Positions 1 to 9,100 of a stretch of DNA of 47,820 bases are shown piece by piece. Numbering within the stretch: the first letter of the stretch is position 1; each line of letters starts with the position of its first letter. The notes under the pieces are model-generated. The model saw nothing but the letters and a program-made list of their open reading frames with translations, made no database searches and was not told where the DNA came from. Source of the DNA: CAG-791 sp045130475. GTDB taxonomy: Bacteria; Bacillota; Clostridia; Lachnospirales; Lachnospiraceae. Location: positions 1-47,820 of the forward strand of contig JBGUPU010000014.1 in NCBI GenBank assembly GCA_045130475.1, read 5' to 3'. A program made the position numbers and the translations under genes.

Positions 1-160
1 AAGCACTGAATGAGCCCCTTCAGGGGCAGCTGAGTATGTGGTGCAGTTGGCAGACTCTCAGTGCGCCTTCCGGGCGCAAGCGGGAAACATCCCCTTATAG
101 GGGTGGTGCAGGCCACCGGCTCGGCCGGTGGTCCTGACTGCCATCATGGCGGTGGGCACA
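1..160 (+). other. Hairpin-rich stretch, candidate structured RNA or mobile-element end
   Basis: Five compact stem-loops follow each other in 150 bases. The stems are 14-18/23-27 (loop TTCA), 62-67/73-78, 91-94/100-103, 113-119/125-131 (7 bp perfect) and 137-142/148-153. No protein was recognised here: one frame stays open from the window edge to about 137 but resembles nothing I know. Such density is typical of structured RNAs, including guide-like RNAs at the right end of IS200/IS605-type elements. No transposase is visible because the window starts here, so the identity is open. Confidence 0.35.
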
Positions 161-225
161 TTTTCTTTTAACGGCATAATAAAGCGAAAAAGCGGTGAGA
201 GAAAATCAGGATTGATGGAGGAGAC

Positions 226-970
226 ATGAAGCTGAAATATGTATTTATCCACGGAACAGTTGGCTGGGGGAGTTACGATAAGCGATATGAGAAAATGCCT
301 TATTGGGGAATGCGCGGCGGCGATCTGATCAGTTATCTGAACGAAAAAGGATTTGACAGTTATGCGGCGTCGGTTTCACCATTCGGGAGTGCATGGGATC
401 GGGCCTGTGAGCTGTACGCGCAGCTCTTCGGAAAGAAAGTCGACTATGGAAGCTGTCACAGCAAAGCTTTTGGTCATGAGAGATTCGGAAGAGATTTTGC
501 AGAATGTCCTCTGATCAGGGACCTGACCGATGACACAAAGCTGGTTCTGATAGGGCATTCCTTTGGCGGCACAACGGCGAGAATGTTTGCAGAACTGATG
601 GCTCATGGTGATGAAGAAGAGAGGGCTGCTGCCGGGGAAGATGATCTCTCCCCTTTATTCCGGGGCGGCATGGAAGGCAGGATACATGCGCTCATTCCAA
701 ATGGGACAGTATACTGGTGTAACAAAAGGCGGAACAAGGATAGATCAGAGGTGGAGGAAAAATGACGGGAGGGTTAATACTATTTCGGAAATCTCGCCTT
801 TTGGAGCACCCAGAAAACATTTGGACCCCGATAATCTTAAGCCTGGTATATGGAATGTATATCCTGTTTATAAAGGAGACCATATGTCATTGCAGGGCGG
901 TCTGCTGCACAAAAAGAACATCCGGTCATTCTATACGGATCTGCTTACGATGATTGAGGCTGCTAATTGA
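226..970 (+). pseudogene. Decayed triacylglycerol lipase (internal deletion plus frameshift)
   Basis: The first frame (226-765) begins like a secreted-lipase-family alpha/beta hydrolase. It has an FIHG oxyanion-type start, the WDRACELYAQL and DYG..H..GHERFGR family motifs, and the nucleophile elbow GHSFGG with Ser112. After about residue 152 the frame degenerates. The family's C-terminal signatures, NDGRVNTIS and a GDH motif that would supply the catalytic His, appear in another frame ending at 970. In intact relatives roughly 150-200 residues separate these blocks, whereas here they almost abut, so an internal deletion shifted the frame. A good ribosome-binding site (GGAGGAG) precedes ATG 226. 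No signal peptide is visible. A functional enzyme is unlikely. Confidence 0.8.
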
Positions 971-1093
971 CGGATTCCGGTTGTTATCGAGGTTAATAGG
1001 TTGGGGCGGGATTATTATACTATTAAAAAAATATCAGCCATTTTGAGCAGACGATGCACTTTGAGCTTTCGGGGGCGCTGGAAAAGAGGGATC

Positions 1094-1627
1094 ATGAATC
1101 TGGAAAGAATCACAGAATATAATCTCAACTATGCTCTTTTGATGCAGGAGAAACTTTTTCCGGGAGAAAGCGCAAGAGTGAACTATGAAGAGTCCCTGGA
1201 TCATTCATCGAACTATGAATATTATTTGATCCGCCATGACGGAGTCTGCGTAGGGATTTTCGGACTCTACCGCTACCCGGAAGATCCGGACAGCGCCTGG
1301 CTTGGGTGGTTTGGCATTCAGGAAGATTATCGGAGAAAACATCTTGGTTCTAAGGCTTTAAAAATGTTCGAGGATATGGCAGCTGCCAAAGGATACCGGT
1401 TTGCTCGGCTCTACACGGACGCTGTGAACAATGATAGGGCAATTGCTTTTTATCAAGCCAATGGTTATGTCAGTGAACCCTATGTAAATGTACATGATCC
1501 CGCCTGTATGAAGTATAAAACGCTTATCTTCTCAAAGCCCCTGACAGGCAATGAGCTGGTTTTCTGGAACAACAGAACCATTCATCTGACAGAGCAGATA
1601 GCTAAACAAAACAGAGGAAGGTTTTGA
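1094..1627 (+). CDS. GNAT-family N-acetyltransferase
   Basis: A 177-residue protein with the GNAT fold pattern. The acetyl-CoA binding segment reads RRKHLGSKALKMF (R-x-x-x-x-G-x-A type) after the beta-4 strand WLGWFGIQEDY. NNDRAIAFYQANGY is the usual C-terminal motif of the family. It should transfer an acetyl group from acetyl-CoA to an amine; the substrate cannot be told. The frame is open from 1001, but ATG 1094 is preferred because AGAGGG lies just upstream and homology starts there. The stop nearly abuts the next gene (1633), so the two are probably co-transcribed. Confidence 0.85.
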   Translation: MNLERITEYNLNYALLMQEKLFPGESARVNYEESLDHSSNYEYYLIRHDGVCVGIFGLYRYPEDPDSAWLGWFGIQEDYRRKHLGSKALKMFEDMAAAKGYRFARLYTDAVNNDRAIAFYQANGYVSEPYVNVHDPACMKYKTLIFSKPLTGNELVFWNNRTIHLTEQIAKQNRGRF

Positions 1628-1632
1628 AAGCG

Positions 1633-2211
1633 ATGGGTATGGAATACAAAAAGATGTCGATGGAAGAAAAAGCAAAACGGATCATCGAAGAGATCCAACA
1701 GGAAAAAGGATGTAATCCTGTTCATATTTTCAAAAATATGGCGCAGAAAGAATATATCAGCATCCATGGACCGGAGCATCATATCCTCGACGGGGCCTGC
1801 ATACTGACTGCCTTTTACAATGCCGGCGGCAGGATTGATCTGGAAGAGAGTCTCAGCAAAATTGCTCGTGAGGGTCTTAGAATGCCCGGCGCAATGTGCG
1901 GTCTCTGGGGAGTCTGCGGTGCCATAGCCTCTGTCGGAGCAGCTCTTGCGATCATTGACGGTACAGGTCCTTTATCTGACGACGGGACCTGGGGAGAGCA
2001 CATGAAGTTTACTTCTCAGGCGATCGGAGAACTTGGCAGGATCAATGGCCCCCGATGCTGCAAGCGGGATGCCATGATTGCATTCAGGGAGGGAGTCAGG
2101 TACATAAATGAGCACTACAGTGCTGTGCTCGAATATGAGGACCAGGTTTGTGAGTTCTCTGAACGGAATCAGCAGTGCCTGAGAGAAAAGTGTCCTTTTT
2201 ATGCCAGATAG
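1633..2211 (+). CDS. DUF5714 domain protein
   Basis: This 192-residue protein has features of the DUF5714 family: an HGPEHHILDGACILTAFYNAGG-like core, a Gly/Cys-rich segment (PGAMCGLWGVCGAIASVGAAL), a GPRCCKRD motif, and a C-terminal Cys cluster (CEF...QQC...KCPFYA). The many Cys and His residues suggest metal or cluster binding, but the biochemical role is unknown. The family often occurs near radical-SAM or metabolic genes, neither of which is seen here. ATG 1633 is chosen because AGGAAGG at 1615-1621 gives usable spacing. The gene follows the GNAT gene by 5 bp, and its 3' end overlaps the convergent amidohydrolase by 13 bp. Confidence 0.7.
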   Translation: MGMEYKKMSMEEKAKRIIEEIQQEKGCNPVHIFKNMAQKEYISIHGPEHHILDGACILTAFYNAGGRIDLEESLSKIAREGLRMPGAMCGLWGVCGAIASVGAALAIIDGTGPLSDDGTWGEHMKFTSQAIGELGRINGPRCCKRDAMIAFREGVRYINEHYSAVLEYEDQVCEFSERNQQCLREKCPFYAR

Positions 2212-3380
2212 TCCTCTGCGATCTGTGCAAAGATAGCAGTGCCTTCCCAGAGGACGTCTTCGTCGATATTAAAGCGGCTGGAGTGATGATCGATATCCGT
2301 ACCTTTTTCCGGGTTTGAAGAGCTGAGGAAGAGATAGGCACCGGGGGCCTCCTGGAGGTAGCATGAAAAATCATCCCCGCCCATGAGGAGGTGTTTCATC
2401 TGTGTGAGCACCTTTTCTCTGCCGACAACTTTGGCGGCCGCGTCTGCGGCAAATGCGGCCATGCCGGGATCGTTGATCAGCGGCTGGATGCCCCACTTGA
2501 TTTCAAGGTCGATATCGCCGCCGAAGGCTTGCGCGCAGCTCCTGGAGACTTCCTCGATCCTGCGTGCAAGCTTTTTTCGGATTTCATCGTCAAATGTCCG
2601 GGTCGTGCCTGCGATCCTTACTGTGTCCGGAATGACATTTTCATAAGTCCCGCCGTGGATCGTTCCGACGGAAATGACTGCAGGTGTATAGCCGCTGATC
2701 TCTCTGGAGACGATCCCTTCCAGACCGAGAATAATATGCGCCGCGATATTGATCGGGTCGATGCCGTTTTCGGGGGTCGATCCATGGCAGCCTCTTCCCA
2801 GAACGGTGATCGCAAAGCGGTCGAAAGAAGCCATGATCGGACCGGGGCAGACCAGGAAGGTGCCTGCCGGGATTTCTTTGCCCGCCAATGTTCCGATATG
2901 CATCCCGAAGACGGCGTCCGCACCGGCCAATGCCTGGTTTCTGACCATGACTTTTGCGCCGCTGGCAGTTTCTTCGGCGCTCTGGAAGAGGAGACGGATT
3001 TCGCCTTTCAGTTCGTTCTCATGTTTCTTGAGGAGCCCCGCTGCGCCGAGCAGCATGGCCATATGGGCATCGTGGCCGCAGGCATGCATCATGCCCTCGT
3101 GCTCTGACGCATAGGCTGCGCCGGTCTCTTCGGTGACCGGCAATGCATCCATATCCGCGCGGAGAGCAAGGATCTTGCCCGGCTTTCCTTTATTGATATA
3201 GGCAATCAGGCCGGAATCCTCTTCATTCAGCGTGTATTCGATCCCCATTGCATCCAATCTGTCCATGATGTATTTGCGGGTCTTTGGAAGTGAAAAACCG
3301 ATTTCCGGAATCCTGTGCAGATCCCGCCTTATGCTGACCAGCTTTTCCTGAAGCAGCCTGCTTTCCTCGATCATATTCAT
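2199..3380 (-). CDS. M20D-family amidohydrolase
   Basis: A 393-residue zinc-dependent amidohydrolase of the M20D group (hippurate, N-acyl-amino-acid or IAA-conjugate hydrolases). Metal-site residues are visible: MHACGHDAH (Cys101, His103), SAEE (Glu136/137) and FGMHIG (His161). The GGDDFSCY and HHSSRF motifs occur near the C terminus, and the dimerisation lid lies around residues 185-295. It is expected to remove an acyl group from an amino acid or similar amide in the cytoplasm; the exact substrate is not predictable. The length is normal for the family. The start has only a weak ribosome-binding site. A consensus promoter lies at 3431-3459. Confidence 0.9.
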   Translation of the reverse strand: MNMIEESRLLQEKLVSIRRDLHRIPEIGFSLPKTRKYIMDRLDAMGIEYTLNEEDSGLIAYINKGKPGKILALRADMDALPVTEETGAAYASEHEGMMHACGHDAHMAMLLGAAGLLKKHENELKGEIRLLFQSAEETASGAKVMVRNQALAGADAVFGMHIGTLAGKEIPAGTFLVCPGPIMASFDRFAITVLGRGCHGSTPENGIDPINIAAHIILGLEGIVSREISGYTPAVISVGTIHGGTYENVIPDTVRIAGTTRTFDDEIRKKLARRIEEVSRSCAQAFGGDIDLEIKWGIQPLINDPGMAAFAADAAAKVVGREKVLTQMKHLLMGGDDFSCYLQEAPGAYLFLSSSNPEKGTDIDHHSSRFNIDEDVLWEGTAIFAQIAEDYLA

Positions 3381-3430
3381 CGTATAATCTGTTCTTTCTG
3401 AAAATAAATTGTTCCATGCTTCTCTCCCTG

Positions 3431-3459
3431 AATATACCCTGAATCCGGCGTATATTCAA
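3431..3459 (-). promoter_or_regulatory. SigA-type promoter of the amidohydrolase gene
   Basis: On the minus strand, TTGAAT (3454-3459) and TATATT (3431-3436) are separated by 17 bp. This predicts a start near 3424 and a leader of about 44 nt before ATG 3380. Confidence 0.55.
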
Positions 3460-3472
3460 GGCGGGCATTGAC

Positions 3473-3514
3473 CCGGAAGTTCAGATCCGGAAGTTCAGAC
3501 CAGGAAGCTCAGAT
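3473..3514. repeat. 14-bp tandem repeat, 3 copies
   Basis: Units CCGGAAGTTCAGAT (3473-3486), CCGGAAGTTCAGAC (3487-3500) and CAGGAAGCTCAGAT (3501-3514) follow without gaps. They lie in the 434-bp gap (3381-3814) between the divergent amidohydrolase and AIM24 genes. The gap otherwise holds a promoter, a G9 tract and a 15-bp repeat, and no gene. Confidence 0.85.
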
Positions 3515-3531
3515 GGAAAGCAGACCGTCAC

Positions 3532-3563
3532 AAAGCGCCCTTTTTGGGGGGGGGCTTTTTTTT
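3532..3563 (+). terminator. Terminator-like hairpin with G9 and T8 tracts
   Basis: AAAGCGCCC, a T5 loop, then nine Gs (3546-3554), C and eight Ts (3556-3563) form a slipped stem followed by a U tract. No plus-strand gene ends nearby, so it may stop read-through or be a low-complexity relic. Both homopolymer runs are prone to slippage. Confidence 0.4.
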
Positions 3564-3704
3564 GTGACAGTTTTGTGATACATTATCTGTTATCATGGGC
3601 ATCGAAAAACCAAAGCGAGGCATCAACAGCCCCCGGGAAACAGCAAACAAACGGCAAACAGACAGCAAACTAACAGCGGACAAAAACAAGACAGGTAGTA
3701 ACGA

Positions 3705-3749
3705 GACGAACATTAACAAGACGAACATTAACAAAACAAACATTAACAA
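3705..3749. repeat. 15-bp tandem repeat, 3 copies
   Basis: GACGAACATTAACAA occurs at 3705-3719 and 3720-3734, with a third copy AACAAACATTAACAA at 3735-3749. It lies in the probable leader of the AIM24 gene, 66 bp before its start. Confidence 0.9.
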
Positions 3750-3814
3750 AACTACATGAACTGAAAAAGAAAGAAGGACCGCCCCTAAAAGGCGGCGGAA
3801 AAGGAGATAAAATC

Positions 3815-4492
3815 ATGAAGTATAAGATCGTAGGTGAGCCCATGCCCGCAGTTATTTGCGAAGTGGAAAACGGAGAGTCAATGATCTGTGAATCCGGCGC
3901 GATGAGCTGGATGAGCCCCAATATGGAAATGGCTACAACCGGCGGCGGTGTTGGCAAGGTGTTCGGCCGCATGTTTTCCGGCGAGAATCTGTTCCAGAAC
4001 CGCTATACAGCAAAGGGCGGCCCCGGCATGATCGCCTTTGCTTCCAGTTTCCCCGGATCCATACGATGCTATGAAATCACACCTTCCACTCCCATTGTGG
4101 TGCAGAAGAGGGCCTTTTTGGCATCGACAGAAGGGATCGATCTCAGCGTGCACTTCCAGAAGAAGCTCGGAGCGGGATTCTTCGGCGGAGAGGGATTCAT
4201 CATGCAGAAGATAGCCGGAAACGGCACAGCATTTATCGAGATCGACGGTTCCGCCATTGAATACAACCTGGCACCCGGACAGCAGATGCTCATTGACACA
4301 GGTTATCTTGCCATGATGGATGCAACAGTACAGCTGGATATCCAGCAGGTCAAGGGCGTCAAGAACGTTCTGCTTGGCGGAGAAAGTCTCTTCAACACAC
4401 TGGTGACCGGCCCCGGACGTATTGTGATCCAGACCATGCCGATCTCCAATTTTGCAGGAACCATCGCTTCGGTGCTGCCCTCGAGCAACTGA
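3815..4492 (+). CDS. AIM24/TIGR00266 family protein
   Basis: A 225-residue protein matching the TIGR00266 family across its whole length. It has the opening MKYKIVGEPMPAVIC, the ESGAMSWMSPNMEM motif, the FGRMFSGENLFQNRY segment, GGPGMIAFASSFPG, QKKLGAGFFGGEGFIMQK and LAPGQQMLIDTGYLA. The family has a beta-rich, Gly-rich fold related to mitochondrial AIM24. Its molecular function is not established, and it is often said to be linked to membrane or stress biology. AAGGAGA precedes ATG 3815. It stands alone and convergent to the NlpC/P60 gene, with a terminator between them. Confidence 0.9.
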   Translation: MKYKIVGEPMPAVICEVENGESMICESGAMSWMSPNMEMATTGGGVGKVFGRMFSGENLFQNRYTAKGGPGMIAFASSFPGSIRCYEITPSTPIVVQKRAFLASTEGIDLSVHFQKKLGAGFFGGEGFIMQKIAGNGTAFIEIDGSAIEYNLAPGQQMLIDTGYLAMMDATVQLDIQQVKGVKNVLLGGESLFNTLVTGPGRIVIQTMPISNFAGTIASVLPSSN

Positions 4493-4558
4493 GCAGGAGG
4501 CACTGCACAGCTGAAAACGGAAAAACAGCTGGTAAGAATGGAAAAACGCAGATAAGAA

Positions 4559-4598
4559 GAACCCGGAAAGGAGGATGTCTCCTGTCCGGGTTCTTTTT
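4559..4598 (+). terminator. Rho-independent terminator after the AIM24 gene
   Basis: GAACCCGGA (4559-4567) pairs with TCCGGGTTC (4585-4593), followed by five Ts (4594-4598). Confidence 0.85.
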
Positions 4599-4643
4599 AT
4601 TTGCGGTTATTATCATCCTGCCCGATTTGAGGAATCAGGAGGC

Positions 4644-5708
4644 TCAGAAGAATCTGCGGATAGATAAAATCTTGCGGTAGGCTGCATTATTCCAGATGCA
4701 GATGCCGTATTTGTAATCTGCCGCGTGGACGATGCGGCCGCCGCCCATGTAGATCGCCACATGGCCGTCGTAGCAGATGACGTCGCCAGGCCTTGCGTTG
4801 GCCAGTCCGCCCTTCACTGCCTGCCCGCGCTTGCGGATCCAGGCGTCATAGTGAGGGAGCTGGATGCCGAAATGCTCGTAGACTTTCATGACAAAACCGG
4901 AGCAGTCACAGCCTTTTGTCAGGCTGCTGCCTCCCCATTTGTAGGGGTTGCCGACAAACTGCACCGCGTAGTTGACAACCTGCTGGCCCTTGGAAAGGGT
5001 GGGGAGGGAACTGATGGTCTTTCCAAACACCACTCCGCCGTAGGAATGGACTGTACCGTCGGAGTTGAAGACCAGCTTCTGTCCGTTGACGACCTGGTTG
5101 GCTGTCTGCAGGACGCCCTTTCCGTTGAAGTAATAGGGTTTGTAAGAAATGATGGCAAAACCTGTAAAGCGGTACAGCTTATTGACGCCTATAAAGTAGC
5201 GCTTGCCATCGACCGTCAGCCAGGAGGTGAGCAGACGTCCTTTTTTCCGGTGACTTCCGTAATAATAGTGCCCTTTATATTTGATCCAGCCCTTTTTGGC
5301 ATAGCCTTTGGAACTGAAAATGTAGTAATGACTGCCGACTTTATGCAGTCCCTTGAGAGTATCGCCTTTACTGTTGAAATAATAGGATTTGGAGCCGATG
5401 GTCCTCCAGCCGTTTTTGAGATATTCACCGTTGGAACGTATATAACGGTATTTTCCGTTGGAAAGGATCAGTTTGCCTTCCTGGACCGCATCCTTATTGA
5501 TGCCGGCTCCTTCTTTCCGATCGCGTAGAGAAGCTGCAGGGTCCTGTGAGGGAAGTTTGATAGAAGCGGCCTCTGTGCCGATGAAACCGGATGAGTTCCC
5601 GGTGACGGTTTCGGCATAGGTCTTTACAGACAGAGGTGAAAGTGCTGTGCAGACAAGCATTGCACAGAGTATGGCAGTGGACAGGAAGCGTCGTAAGATG
5701 AGTGACAT
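4644..5708 (-). CDS. Secreted NlpC/P60 peptidoglycan hydrolase with cell-wall-binding repeats
   Basis: A 354-residue exported protein. A signal peptide (residues 1-32, RRFLSTAILCAMLVCTALSPL) is followed by about seven aromatic/Gly-rich repeats of the choline-binding type (about 82-225, for example GWRTIGSKSYYFNSKGD and GWIKYKGHYYYGS). The catalytic NlpC/P60 domain spans about 242-350. The Cys-His-His residues are visible: DCSGF Cys269, GHVAIY His316 and VHAAD His328. It should cleave stem peptides (D-Glu/DAP-type endopeptidase) in peptidoglycan while bound to the wall. It is monocistronic, with its own promoter (5780-5809). The length and domain order fit typical Clostridia wall hydrolases. 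Confidence 0.92.
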   Translation of the reverse strand: MSLILRRFLSTAILCAMLVCTALSPLSVKTYAETVTGNSSGFIGTEAASIKLPSQDPAASLRDRKEGAGINKDAVQEGKLILSNGKYRYIRSNGEYLKNGWRTIGSKSYYFNSKGDTLKGLHKVGSHYYIFSSKGYAKKGWIKYKGHYYYGSHRKKGRLLTSWLTVDGKRYFIGVNKLYRFTGFAIISYKPYYFNGKGVLQTANQVVNGQKLVFNSDGTVHSYGGVVFGKTISSLPTLSKGQQVVNYAVQFVGNPYKWGGSSLTKGCDCSGFVMKVYEHFGIQLPHYDAWIRKRGQAVKGGLANARPGDVICYDGHVAIYMGGGRIVHAADYKYGICIWNNAAYRKILSIRRFF

Positions 5709-5779
5709 GGTAACCCCCGTTCATGCATGAGCAGACAAAAATGTCTGTCTGATCAATAAAAAGTGAAATTTCCGTGTCC

Positions 5780-5809
5780 ATTATACTACAGAATTCATAT
5801 AAATGTTAA
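5780..5809 (-). promoter_or_regulatory. Promoter of the NlpC/P60 gene
   Basis: The minus strand reads TTAACA (5804-5809), an 18-bp spacer, then a perfect TATAAT (5780-5785), 72 bp upstream of the start codon in an AT-rich tract. Confidence 0.6.
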
Positions 5810-5897
5810 ATAATTGTTACAATATTTCGAAGAGAAATCTTAAATTACGACATATCGAATAAAAACCAATTAAATGATAAAATAAGCGGAAATAGCA

Positions 5898-5927
5898 TTG
5901 ACACCGGGACTGCGGCGGTGCTATCGT
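5898..5927 (+). promoter_or_regulatory. Promoter of the adhesin gene
   Basis: Perfect TTGACA (5898-5903), an 18-bp spacer and TATCGT (5922-5927), giving a leader of about 245 nt before TTG 6179. The 470-bp gap 5709-6178 holds this promoter and the divergent NlpC promoter. I see no gene in it. Confidence 0.5.
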
Positions 5928-6178
5928 ATTTTACACGGCTGTGAGAGAGCAAAGCTGCTGCCGGAGCGATGAACCGCTCCTGTGTCTGGTCTCTTACAGG
6001 CCGGGGTTATTTCATTCTGAGTTCATTTCATACCGTACATACACCATCTTTCTTTTTTTTACATATGGAGAAGAATCCGCCGTTTTGTGAAAACGCATTT
6101 CGGCGGTCTGGTTCACTGTGCTCTGAAGGTACATGCAGAGTTAAAAAGCATGCCGGAAAGAGCTAAAAGGAGGACATT

Positions 6179-9100
6179 TTGAAAAAGAAGATGGAAAGAA
6201 AGGGAAGGCTGCGCTTGCTGCCGCATATACCGTTACCGCGTACCGGATCAAAGACCGCGGTTACTGTTCTGACAGTATGCATGATCATTTGTATTCTGTC
6301 CGGCACGGTGCCTTTGTCGTGGTACGGCCTGTCGGACGGAGTATATGCCGCGGAGACAGTTTCCCGGGAAGAGCCCGGCCCCGAAGCAGCAAGAGAGCAG
6401 GTTCCGGGAGAAGACGGGAGCAGTGATAATAATTCCGCCGCGGATCCAGGAAAGAAGAGTGAAGAAACAGCAGATGATGACGGAAGCGGAGTGTCAGGCA
6501 GTGAGGACCCGGAGGAGCCTTCCCGGGATTCTGCAGATTCTGCGGAGGAAGCTGCAGAATCTGCAGAGGAAACATCCGCCTCCCGAAAAGAAGATACCGC
6601 TTCCGGTGCAGGCACCTCGGAAGCAGCTCAGAAGGAGGAGGATAAACCCGGACAGGATGCGGTCCCGGATGCAAGTACACAGAACCAGGCTGCGGAAGAG
6701 CAGGCTTCGGAGAAGCAGGCAGCAGAGAAAGATGTGAGCCGCAGCACAGATGCGCAGACCAATGCTTCTGACGATGACCATGCCAGGGACAGGGACGGTG
6801 CGCAGGCGGGTGCAGATCCTGCGCCTGCAGAGAAGGACAGTCCTGCCGGGGCAGATTCCGCAGCTGCCCCTGCTTCGGATCCTGCGGCCTCCGCCGCGGT
6901 TCCGCAGACGGTTCAGGAGGAGGAGCCCTGGATGACTGTGGAGGAATTTGAGCGCGCCTACAACAGTGTGACAAAGGGCGCTCTTAAAGGCAGCGGATAT
7001 GTTCCAGACAGGGCAAGGATCGTCAGCAAGTATTCCGAGATTGATTATGAGAAACTGGGGATCGGATATGAAGGGGACGGCCATAACGGCCGCACGACCC
7101 CTGTCCGCATCAAGGATGAAAACGACAATGAAATGTATGGCTTGTGCGTGGTGCCGGATGATCGGGGGCATAACACATGGTCGCTCCTTCCTGACATCAG
7201 GAAAGTCACGGATGCACAGATGATCAAGCTCTTCTACTATACGGCGTTTGACAAATACGGAGAGAAGCTTGCGAAGGAAAGAGGATTCGGCAGTAAGGCC
7301 GGGACTGTGGCAGTCGCAGCCTGCCATGAAGCCATGTCCATGCGCTATGCGGAGCTTGCCGGCATATCCTATGACCGCCCCAATATCGAAGACAAACTGA
7401 AATCCCTCGTCAAGGCCTACCGGAGCGGCGTCTCTGCAAAAGCCCTTCCGGATTTGAACAAAGTTCATGTCTATGTCAGCGGGCGGACAAAAAAAGAGGG
7501 ACACTGGATCCAGGCATATGTGTTTGGGTTTGTTGAAGAGGATGAGGTTTCGGGCATCGTGCTCAGAAAGATCTGCTCGGACCCGGATATGCAGGCTGCA
7601 TACAATGACTGCTACTGCCTCCATGAGACAGCTGACGGCGGAGCAGTGCACTTCGGAGTTTATACGGATAAAGCCTGCACAAAGAAGGCGCAAGTCTACG
7701 GGGACAAAGACCTGAAAACGGAGCTGGCTTCTGTTTCTGTCGGAATGAGCAGCAAGAGCGGGCTGACGAACAGAGCGGCCTTCTACTGTGTCGAGGGGAC
7801 TTATTATTTGAAGGAACTGGACACCCCAAGGGGATATCAGGAATACAGGGAAGTCCTCGGACCTTACACCGTAAAAGACGGTCAGGGACTGACGATCACA
7901 GTTACCAACACTCCCCGATATGCCAGAGCCGGAATCATTAAAAAAGACGCAGACACAGCACAGGTGCTGGCAGGTGCCAGGTACGGCCTGTATACCAGCA
8001 TGGAGGATGCGCGGAATGAGGAGGATCCTGCGGGAATCTTCACGACCGGGGCAGACGGAAAATCCAATCTTCTGGAAGTGCTGGCTCTGAAAACGTATTA
8101 TGTGCGTGAGATCAGCGCGCCTGAGGGCTACAAAAGAGATACCGGCATCTATACATTGAAAACAGCGCAAAATGTCACGGATCTTGTGTGGACGGAGCTT
8201 TCCGACAAGCCTGACGACGGAAAAGTCCGGGTCAGGAAAGCATCTTCCGACCCGGATGTAGACACGGACATCGAAGGAGGGATATACAGCCTTGAGGGCG
8301 CTGTTTATACACTTTTTAACGAAAAAGGAGAGAGTGTCGGCACACTGAAGACGGAGAAAGACGGTGTGTCACAGTATCTGACGGTCCCCCGCGGCTCTTA
8401 TACGCTCAAGGAGACGGCGGCTTCTCCCGGATTTGGCCTCGACAGCACTGTACATCCCGTCAATGTCACCGGCGGAAGTGAGATCACGGTCGAGTCCGCA
8501 GAACCTGTCACCAAGGGGAAGATCATGGTACGGAAAGTATCCTCGGAAGAAAAGGAGGAGAAGGCTTCCGATACACTCCCTGTCAGCGGAGCAGTATATG
8601 GTCTTTACAATTCCGGAGAAGATGCCTCAGAAGGCCGTCCCGCTGCCGGAACCTTCGTCATCGGACAGGACGGGACGTCCAATATTGTCGAAGTCATTGC
8701 AGGAAAGACCTACTATGTCAAGGAGATCAAGACACCTGAGGGCTATCTTCCCGATGAAAAGATCTACACTGCAAAGGTTGATTCTCTGACGGAGACCGTC
8801 ACAGTGCGCAGTGAAGACCAGCTGATCTTCGGAGGCGTCCGGGTCTGCAAACGGGATCTGGAGACCGGCCGGAGCAAACCGCTTGGGGGAGCTTCTCTGG
8901 AAGGGACCGTCATCAAAATATACAATGACGGAGACCTGTCTGTTTACGCGGACGGCAGAAAAATTCTCCCGGGTGCGGAGGCACTGACACTGGTGACCGC
9001 CGCTGACGGGACAGCGCAGACTTCGGATCACGCATTATCCTATGGAAGCTATCGTGCGGAGGAATCGCTTCCCCCCGAAGGATACACCGGCATAGGCGCG

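Noticed and set aside
3223..3468. Frame overlapping the amidohydrolase start, with GGGAGAG before an ATG at 3417
   Set aside because: The predicted transcript starts at about 3424, leaving no room for a normal ribosome-binding site, and the peptide resembles nothing known.
6494..8170. 558-codon open frame on the minus strand
   Set aside because: It lies opposite the adhesin gene, which has clear domains; the antisense frame has no family resemblance and no start signals.
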